From: Candidatus Woesearchaeota archaeon
Lineage (GTDB): Archaea; Nanobdellota; Nanobdellia; Woesearchaeales; JAGWAF01
Assembly: GCA_016932755.1 (NCBI GenBank)
Contig: JAFGCE010000023.1
Location: 1 to 11,186, forward strand
Direction of reading: 5' to 3'
DNA length: 11,186 nucleotides
In this document: positions 6,276 through 11,186 of the stretch, in pieces
Layout of the letters: the number at the start of each line of letters is the position of its first letter
Position numbering within the stretch: position 1 is the stretch's first letter
Notes under the pieces: model-generated
Databases searched by the model: none
What the model was told of the DNA's origin: nothing
The model's input: the letters and a program-made list of their open reading frames with translations, nothing else
Made by a program: the position numbers and the translations under genes

Positions 6276-6300
6276 TTTTTGTTTTTTTACAAATTTTTTT
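6276..6300 (+). terminator. T-rich tract with weak hairpin, possible partial terminator
   Basis: T5-G-T7-ACAAA-T7 follows the small membrane gene. TTTGT (6278-6282) can pair with ACAAA (6289-6293), and seven Ts follow. In archaea such tracts can terminate transcription. Lying between genes of one cluster, it may lower expression of the two downstream genes rather than end the operon. Confidence 0.4.
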
Positions 6301-6302
6301 AA

Positions 6303-6307
6303 GTGAT
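6303..6307 (+). promoter_or_regulatory. Ribosome binding site GTGAT
   Basis: GTGAT lies 5 bases before the ATG at 6313. It favours that ATG over the in-frame TTG at 6307, which would overlap the site itself. Confidence 0.55.
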
Positions 6308-6312
6308 TGATA

Positions 6313-7680
6313 ATGAGAAATATCTATATAACGCTGATAATTGCAATGATGCTTGTTCTTGCAGGCTGCGGAGGCGGAAAAGAATGCCCTCCAACATGCG
6401 ATGACGGAAATCCGTGCACAATTGACGACTGCGGAAAGGAAACCGGTTATGAATGCAGTAACACTCCAATACCCGGATGCTCGCTGGACTGCGGTGTTCC
6501 GTGCTCAGGAGCTGCAGGACAGTACATGGAGATGCAGTGCGACCCTGCAACAAAGCAGTGCGCATCAAATGCAAAGCCAGGGCTTAAGATAAGCACCTCT
6601 TCCCTGACAAATGAAATGCAGAGCGCAGGAAACAGGTTCTCAGTCATCACAACCTACAATCTTCCTTTCAACGTGAAAAAAGACCTTTTCAATGTAAAGA
6701 TATCATTAAGCCAGATAGGCACAGGGCTTTCTGAAATAAAAATAAAGAAAATAGAGATGTTCGGAATGGACGCGAACAGGAACACAGTCACTTTGGGAGA
6801 AAAGACAGTCAACAAGTATGCCTGGACAACAGAGACAGATATTGAGGAGGGAGTGAGGATTGATTTCCCGACTTCAGAAAATGACGGCCAGTTCACAAAC
6901 ATAAGGATAAGGATAGGGTATGAATACATGCAGGAATACGGAGGGCAGGTCCAGGCAAGAACAGCCACATTTGAAATAACATTAAGAGGGGTTACATTCA
7001 CCTGGTTCAAGCCTGGGATGACAGGACAGTGCCCTTCAAGCTGCGATGACTTGAACCCGGGAACAGCAGATGTGTGCAATGCTCAGACAGGATATTTCTG
7101 CGAGCACCAGCCTATACCCGGAAAATGCGGGAATTTTGCCTGCGACCCTACTGAAAACAAGTGCACATGCGCTGAAGACTGCGGGCCGTGCGAGGGAGAT
7201 GCAGGAAGGTATTTGTCATTCATGTGCCAGGCAAACGAGTGCAGGACAGCAGTAAAATCAGGAGTCATACAGGAGCCAGTATCAAAGCTGGATGAAAAGA
7301 ACAGGAATTTCTACTATCTCCAGAACAAGTACATATACAAGAACCCTTTCAATGTCAATGCAGACAGTTTTGAGATTGAGTTCAGCCTTTACAGCAAGCA
7401 GGATGCTGTCGGAGCAGTAAGGCTGCTTAGCGCAAAGCTGCTTGACAGGACATCAGAGATTGCGTCTGTAAACATAGGAAAAGCGCTGAACATTGCCGGA
7501 GACAAGGCAGAAGTTTCCTTCCCTTCAGTCCAGTTTGCAGGATATGAGGAGGACAAGTCTCTGAGCATCAAGATTGAGGTTGAATACGACTTCACAACTG
7601 TGTCAGGGACAGAGCAGAGAAAGGACAGCTTCACCACATCCCTTGGGACAGTAACAATGATTAACCCGACTTTGTCTTAA
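6313..7680 (+). CDS. Cys-rich lipoprotein with two-fold internal duplication
   Basis: This 455-residue protein starts with a lipoprotein signal, MRNIYITLIIAMMLVLAGC, with lipobox LAGC and lipidation expected at C19, so it should be anchored to the outer face of the membrane. The rest is two related halves. Each begins with a Cys-rich module: C25-C56, containing DDGNPCTIDDC and TGYECSNTPIPGC, against C240-C272, containing DDLNPGTADVC and TGYFCEHQPIPGKC. A second Cys cluster follows (58-83 and 288-310). Each half then has a beta-rich domain (about 98-230 and 322-448) with a shared NPFNV/LPFNV-type motif followed by alternating strands. In the second module C35 is replaced by G250, and extra residues (about 273-287) add cysteines. 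The DDGNPCT-type motif recurs in surface proteins of bacteria and archaea, but no enzyme is recognisable. It lies between two pilin-like paralogues, suggesting one envelope structure. Confidence 0.85.
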   Translation: MRNIYITLIIAMMLVLAGCGGGKECPPTCDDGNPCTIDDCGKETGYECSNTPIPGCSLDCGVPCSGAAGQYMEMQCDPATKQCASNAKPGLKISTSSLTNEMQSAGNRFSVITTYNLPFNVKKDLFNVKISLSQIGTGLSEIKIKKIEMFGMDANRNTVTLGEKTVNKYAWTTETDIEEGVRIDFPTSENDGQFTNIRIRIGYEYMQEYGGQVQARTATFEITLRGVTFTWFKPGMTGQCPSSCDDLNPGTADVCNAQTGYFCEHQPIPGKCGNFACDPTENKCTCAEDCGPCEGDAGRYLSFMCQANECRTAVKSGVIQEPVSKLDEKNRNFYYLQNKYIYKNPFNVNADSFEIEFSLYSKQDAVGAVRLLSAKLLDRTSEIASVNIGKALNIAGDKAEVSFPSVQFAGYEEDKSLSIKIEVEYDFTTVSGTEQRKDSFTTSLGTVTMINPTLS

Positions 7681-7681
7681 A

Positions 7682-8296
7682 ATGAAAGGAAAGAAAGGAT
7701 TTGAGCTTACAGCAACATTTCTTGTCATACTCATAATAACCATAGTGATATTCGTAGGGTCAATCTACTTCACAAAAAAGTTCTTTTCAACAGCAGAGGA
7801 AATGAGGGCAACGATTGACAGGCAGACAGAGGCAGAGATTGAGTCGCTTCTTTTCCAGGAAGGCTCAATTGTCGCAATGCCTATGTTCAAGAAAGCAATT
7901 GTGAGGGGAAAGCAGGGCGCGTTCTGGCTCGGTATAAGGAATATCCTTGAAAAAACAGAGAATTTCTATGTGCTTGTGAAATTCAGCAAGGCATTTTCTC
8001 CTGACGAGGAAGTTATTCCGACAACAGACTCTGATTACATAAACACGAAATGGCTTTTGTACAATCCGGGACCGTACACAATTGAAAACAATGCGTTTGA
8101 GATGGTTCCTGTCCTTGCAAATGTGGACTTGTCAATGGCAGACGGCGTGACAACACAGCAGGGAACGTATTCCTTCAATGTCTGCGTTATTTCAGGCACA
8201 ATACCCTCAGGATTTGACTGCGCAAGCCCGCCAAAGCCGATTCCTCCTTCAGTCTACAGCGGAAAAATCTACAAGATGTATGTTGAAGTCAGTTAG
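7682..8296 (+). CDS. Pilin-like protein with N-terminal membrane helix (paralogue B)
   Basis: This 204-residue protein starts one base after the lipoprotein's stop codon, with no clear ribosome binding site, so it is probably translated by coupling. The N-terminus MKGKKGFELTATFLVILIIT is prepilin-like: basic residues, G6, then a hydrophobic helix to about residue 30. The GFEL step is close to the bacterial pilin GFTLIE motif, but the +5 glutamate is absent. An amphipathic helix (about 33-58) and a beta-rich outer domain follow. Its layout matches the protein at 5400-6038: a GKQGAFWLGIRN strand pair here against GKPVEFFVGVKN there, and a late GTYSFNVCVISG segment with a Cys pair (C168, C180) before the final strand. 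It is probably a distant paralogue and may be a minor subunit of the same structure. Its last 8 bp overlap the end of tpiA on the other strand. Confidence 0.8.
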   Translation: MKGKKGFELTATFLVILIITIVIFVGSIYFTKKFFSTAEEMRATIDRQTEAEIESLLFQEGSIVAMPMFKKAIVRGKQGAFWLGIRNILEKTENFYVLVKFSKAFSPDEEVIPTTDSDYINTKWLLYNPGPYTIENNAFEMVPVLANVDLSMADGVTTQQGTYSFNVCVISGTIPSGFDCASPPKPIPPSVYSGKIYKMYVEVS

Positions 8297-8957
8297 ATAA
8301 TCCTTTAACCAATTCCTTCAATGCTTTCTCAGGGTCTTTTGCTTTTGTGACTCCTGAAGCAACAAGGATTCCGACAGAACCTAATTTAACTGCAACCTTC
8401 ACGTCTTCTGTTGTTTTCACTCCTGCTCCGACAAGGACATTTTTTCCTATTTTCCTTACAGAGCCTTTAATCAGCTCAGGCTGCGCTGTTGAGACGCTTA
8501 TGTCTCCTCCAATCAGCTCAGGAGGCTCAACTGCGATAAAGTCAGGCTTGAATCCAGCAAGCTCTTTTCCCTCGTCATCATCTTTTGCGCAAATAACAAC
8601 AGCTAATCCGCACTCTTTTGCTCTTTTCACAGCTCCTTCAATTGCTTTTTTTGGAATTCTTTTCTCAGAATGGTTTAGAAGTGTTCCGACAGCTCCGTTT
8701 TCCTTCACAACCTCTGCCAGAATATTCCCTGTGTTTGAGCCGAACTCAGAATCATCTATGTGCTGGGCTAAAACAGGTATCTTAACTGCCCTGCTTACAC
8801 TGAAAATATCAGGAGCAGAAACAGCAACTGCAATGCTTGCCTTTGTCTCTTTTGCAACTTTATCACAAACCTTTGCAAACTCAACTGCCTTTTTTCCTAC
8901 ACAGCCCCTGTATGTCTTGCAGTTGATTATGATTATTGGTGTTTTGAGCATGTTCAT
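8289..8957 (-). CDS. tpiA: Triosephosphate isomerase, archaeal type
   Basis: The enzyme interconverts dihydroxyacetone phosphate and glyceraldehyde 3-phosphate in glycolysis and gluconeogenesis. The 222-residue length fits the short archaeal form, compared with about 250 in bacteria and eukaryotes. Active-site residues are visible: N12 and K14 in NCKTY, H96 in the HSEKR loop, and the base E144 in AVEPPELIG. The phosphate-binding ends GAGVKTTEDV (177-186) and GILVASGV (196-203) are intact. The ATG at 8957 has AGGA a few bases upstream; an ATG at 8951 would give MLKTPIIII and is possible. It starts one base after the stop of the NfnB/SudA-like gene, so it is co-transcribed with the redox operon. 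Its 3' end runs 8 bp into the convergent pilin-like gene. Confidence 0.96.
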   Translation of the reverse strand: MNMLKTPIIIINCKTYRGCVGKKAVEFAKVCDKVAKETKASIAVAVSAPDIFSVSRAVKIPVLAQHIDDSEFGSNTGNILAEVVKENGAVGTLLNHSEKRIPKKAIEGAVKRAKECGLAVVICAKDDDEGKELAGFKPDFIAVEPPELIGGDISVSTAQPELIKGSVRKIGKNVLVGAGVKTTEDVKVAVKLGSVGILVASGVTKAKDPEKALKELVKGLSN

Positions 8958-8958
8958 A

Positions 8959-10314
8959 TTATCCTAACTTGCCTTTTAAAAATTCATCGATTTTTTCAGC
9001 AGCTTTCTTGCCGTCGCCTATTGCCTTTATCACAGTAGCGCTTCCGGATATAGCATCGCCGCCTGCAAAAATATTGTCTTTTGAAGTCTGGAGGTTCTCG
9101 TTAACAACAATTCTGTTCCATCCGCCGACCATTATCCCGCCTGTTTTCGCGATAATAGGATTCGGGCTTGTGCCGATTGCAACTATGAACTGGTCGCAGG
9201 GAATAGTAAATTCTGTGTCAGGCATTGGTATCGGGCTTTTTCTTCCTGTCTCATCCTCCTCGCCAAGCCTCATCTGCACGCATTCAACTCCCTCCACTTT
9301 CCCGCTTCCCAAAACGCGGATAGGGTTTGTGAGCATCAAAAGCTCAACACCCTCTTCCTGCGCGTGCTTTATCTCCTCAATCCTCGCAGGCATCTCGTCA
9401 AAAGACCTCCTGTAGACAATTGTCACATGGGCGCCAAGCCTTTTTGCTGTCCTTGCAGAGTCAACAGCCACATTCCCTCCTCCGACAACAACAACCCTGC
9501 TGCCCTGCTTGACAGGAGTGCGGTATTCAGGGAACTCGTGAGCCCTCATCAGGTTTATCCTTGTCAGGAACTCGTTTGCAGAATAAACATTGTTCAAGTC
9601 CTCGCCTGGAATGTCCATGAAATTAGGGGAGCCTGCCCCTGTGCCAAGAAAGACAGCGTCAAAATCCGCGGAAAGCTGGCTAAGCTCTATTGTCTTGCCG
9701 ATTACAGTGTCTGTATCTATTTTCACGCCAAGTTTTTTTATAAAGTCTATCTCATCATCAAGCACGTTTCTCGGAAGCCTGAACTCGGGGATTCCGTACC
9801 TCAAAACCCCGCCCACCTTGTGAAGAGCCTCAAATATGGTTATGCAATAGCCTTTCAGAGCCAAATCAGCTGCGCAGCTCAATGATGCAGGGCCTGAGCC
9901 CACAACAGCAACTTTCTTTTTCAGCTTCTTTATTTTAGGGACAGCGCTTTTTCCGCCGTTGTCTGCTGCAAACCTCTCAAGCTTGCCTATTGCGACAGCC
10001 TTTCCAGCCTTGTGAAGGATACAGCTCTGCTCGCACTGGCTTTCCTGCGGGCACACCCTCCCGCACACTCCGGGAAGGTTGTTTGTCTCCTTTATTTTCG
10101 CAAGAGCTTCCCCGAACTTTTTCTCCTGCATGCTTTTTATAAAAGAAGGAATGTCAACTTTTGCAGGGCAGCCTTCAATGCATGTGGGGTTTTTGCACTG
10201 CAGGCATCTTGAGGCTTCCTTTACTGCTTCCTCTGAATCATAGCCCAAACAGACTTCTTCAAAATTTTCCACCCTTTTCTTTGGGTCAAGCTCTCTCACT
10301 GGGGTTGTGCTCAT
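8959..10314 (-). CDS. NfnB/SudA-like NAD(P)H oxidoreductase subunit (GltD-type flavoprotein)
   Basis: This is a 451-residue protein. The N-terminal ferredoxin-like part carries two sets of cluster cysteines: C37, C40, C45, C49 (CLQCKNPTCIEGCP) and C84, C88, C94, C98 (CGRVCPQESQCEQSC), enough for two [4Fe-4S] clusters. An FAD-binding fold follows (VAVVGSGPASLSCAADLA from 136, IFAGGD at 415-420). Inside it sits a second nucleotide fold (VVVVGGGNVAVDSARTAKRL from 274), with YRRS at 301-304 suggesting NADPH. This is the layout of the glutamate synthase small subunit and of NfnB/SudA. Because an NfnA/SudB-like gene directly precedes it and no glutamate synthase large subunit is present here, the Nfn/Sud role is preferred: transhydrogenation between NADH, NADPH and ferredoxin, possibly by electron bifurcation. 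The start at 10314 is chosen because ATG overlaps the upstream TGA. A GTG at 10323 would add three residues. Confidence 0.92.
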   Translation of the reverse strand: MSTTPVRELDPKKRVENFEEVCLGYDSEEAVKEASRCLQCKNPTCIEGCPAKVDIPSFIKSMQEKKFGEALAKIKETNNLPGVCGRVCPQESQCEQSCILHKAGKAVAIGKLERFAADNGGKSAVPKIKKLKKKVAVVGSGPASLSCAADLALKGYCITIFEALHKVGGVLRYGIPEFRLPRNVLDDEIDFIKKLGVKIDTDTVIGKTIELSQLSADFDAVFLGTGAGSPNFMDIPGEDLNNVYSANEFLTRINLMRAHEFPEYRTPVKQGSRVVVVGGGNVAVDSARTAKRLGAHVTIVYRRSFDEMPARIEEIKHAQEEGVELLMLTNPIRVLGSGKVEGVECVQMRLGEEDETGRKSPIPMPDTEFTIPCDQFIVAIGTSPNPIIAKTGGIMVGGWNRIVVNENLQTSKDNIFAGGDAISGSATVIKAIGDGKKAAEKIDEFLKGKLG

Positions 10315-11117
10315 TTGCCGCACCTGCAGGCGTGCTTTTCCTCCTCATGGTATCTCTTGTTCCTGTTGATTATGCTGTCCCAGTCAACAGCATGCGCATT
10401 GAAGTCAGGGCCGTCAACGCATGCAAACTTCACCTCGCCTGCTATCCTCACCCTGCAGCTTCCGCACATTCCTGTTCCGTCAAGCATTATTGTGTTGAGC
10501 GAAACAACAGTCCTCACCCTGTTCTTTGTCATGTCTGCGACTGTCTTCATCATCAATGGAGGGCCGACTGCAAAAACATGGTCAAGCTTGTTCAGCTTCA
10601 TGACGCGTTCAAGCGCGTCTGTCACAAACCCCTTCATGCCTTTGCTTCCGTCGTCTGTTGTGATTATCAGCTCCTTGCATGCCTTCTTCAGGTTGTCCTC
10701 CCAGAAAAGAAGATTCTTGCTTCTGGCTCCTGCAATTATGTACACATCGTTGCCTGCCTTTTTCAGCGCCTTTGCTATCGGATAAAGCGGCGCAATGCCG
10801 AACCCCCCTCCAATAAGGCAGACTTTCCCGAAATCCATTATCTCTGTCGGATTGCCGAGAGGGCCTGTGAAATGAAGTATTGAATTGCCTTTTTTCAGCG
10901 CTGCAAGCTCTTTTGTTGTCCTGCCTACAGCTGCAAAAACAACTGTGACAGAATTCTTGTCATAGTCAGCTATGCTCAATGGGATTCTTTCCCCTTTCTT
11001 CCCAATCTGGAGCATTACAAACTGGCCGGGCTTTGCGTTCTTCGCAACATCCGGCGCCTTAACCTGCATCAGGTAAATATTTTCAGCTAGCTTCTGCTTC
11101 TTGAGTATCTGGTTCAT
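10311..11117 (-). CDS. NfnA/SudB-like FAD/[2Fe-2S] oxidoreductase subunit
   Basis: This is a 268-residue member of the ferredoxin-NADP reductase superfamily, in the PyrK/NfnA/SudB group. An FAD-binding barrel comes first, with the motif RIPLSIAD (44-51). The nucleotide-binding fold begins LIGGGFGIAPLYPIA (101-115). The C-terminal cluster region has D213, C218, C221 and C233 in DGTGMCGSC and FACVDGPDF. An Asp plus three Cys set is the ligand pattern described for the [2Fe-2S] cluster of the SudB/NfnA family. The chain ends HEEEKHACRCGK, with two further cysteines (C264, C266). It should pair with the NfnB/SudA-like subunit, with which it overlaps by ATGA, and accept or donate electrons with NAD(H). 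The ATG at 11117 is preferred; a TTG at 11123 is also in frame. No promoter is visible, and an upstream frame ends 9 bases earlier, so it belongs to a longer operon. Confidence 0.9.
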   Translation of the reverse strand: MNQILKKQKLAENIYLMQVKAPDVAKNAKPGQFVMLQIGKKGERIPLSIADYDKNSVTVVFAAVGRTTKELAALKKGNSILHFTGPLGNPTEIMDFGKVCLIGGGFGIAPLYPIAKALKKAGNDVYIIAGARSKNLLFWEDNLKKACKELIITTDDGSKGMKGFVTDALERVMKLNKLDHVFAVGPPLMMKTVADMTKNRVRTVVSLNTIMLDGTGMCGSCRVRIAGEVKFACVDGPDFNAHAVDWDSIINRNKRYHEEEKHACRCGK

Positions 11118-11126
11118 CTTCAAAAA

Positions 11127-11186
11127 TTAGTTTTTCATTACTTCCTGCGCAAGCTCTGCTTTTGAATGCCTTGGAGCTGACTTAAT
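11127..11186 (-). CDS. C-terminal end of an upstream gene (partial)
   Basis: Read on the minus strand from the window edge, the frame is open for 19 residues (IKSAPRHSKAELAQEVMKN) and then stops at TAA (11129-11127). Its stop lies 9 bases before the ATG of the NfnA/SudB-like gene, which is normal operon spacing. The other two frames stop earlier or begin with a stop. Too little is visible to name a family. Confidence 0.45.
   Translation of the reverse strand: MKSAPRHSKAELAQEVMKN

Noticed and set aside
8347..8967. Plus-strand open frame of about 200 codons
   Set aside because: It lies opposite tpiA, whose active-site residues and operon position are clear; the plus-strand translation has no recognisable motif.
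8959..10314. Glutamate synthase small subunit as the specific function
   Set aside because: The family is shared, but the directly coupled partner is NfnA/SudB-like and no large glutamate synthase subunit is in the window, so the Nfn/Sud assignment is preferred.
10161..10883. Long plus-strand open frame, Cys- and Leu-rich
   Set aside because: It is antisense to the NfnA- and NfnB-like genes, which carry all expected motifs; its composition is that of a shadow frame.

Overview
The window looks like chromosomal DNA of an archaeon, most likely an uncultivated DPANN-type lineage (Woesearchaeota/Pacearchaeota-like; the phylum is an inference). The support is an archaeal-type triosephosphate isomerase of about 220 residues, BRE/TATA boxes 24-30 bases upstream of apparently leaderless starts, GGTGA-type ribosome binding sites, T-rich terminator-like ends, and Cys-rich membrane-anchored surface proteins ending in a thrombospondin-like Cys/Trp module and a C-terminal membrane helix. 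I see no rRNA, tRNA, CRISPR array, insertion sequence or phage gene.

Layout, plus strand. (1) 1-2454 is the 3' part of a large surface protein: a right-handed beta-helix flanked by two related beta-sandwich-like segments, then Cys-rich modules and a membrane anchor, ending in a hairpin terminator. (2) 2493-4545 is a probable sulfur- or redox-related operon: an Rrf2/CymR-like regulator, an unknown protein with an internal duplication, and a TauE/SafE-family permease joined to it by an ATGA overlap. Two matching 21-bp inverted repeats, one just before the regulator and one just before the unknown gene, look like the regulator's operators. (3) 4591-5316 is a circularly permuted YlqF/RbgA-like GTPase, probably leaderless and monocistronic. 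(4) 5400-8296 is a four-gene cell-surface cluster: a pilin-like membrane-anchored protein, a small two-helix membrane protein, a lipoprotein with a two-fold internal duplication, and a second pilin-like protein resembling the first.

Layout, minus strand, read right to left. A partial C-terminus (11186-11127) is followed by a tight operon: an NfnA/SudB-like FAD/[2Fe-2S] subunit, an NfnB/SudA-like (GltD-type) FAD/[4Fe-4S] subunit, and tpiA. The two redox subunits overlap by ATGA and tpiA starts one base after the second. tpiA and the last surface gene converge and overlap by 8 bp.

How the genes fit together: the minus operon links NAD(P)H/ferredoxin electron balancing to glycolysis or gluconeogenesis. 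Region 2 suggests regulated transport of a sulfur-containing or other small anion. Region 4 encodes an envelope-anchored assembly of unknown role. The most distinctive features are the Rrf2-like regulator with its two candidate operators next to an undescribed duplicated-domain protein, and the four-gene surface cluster.
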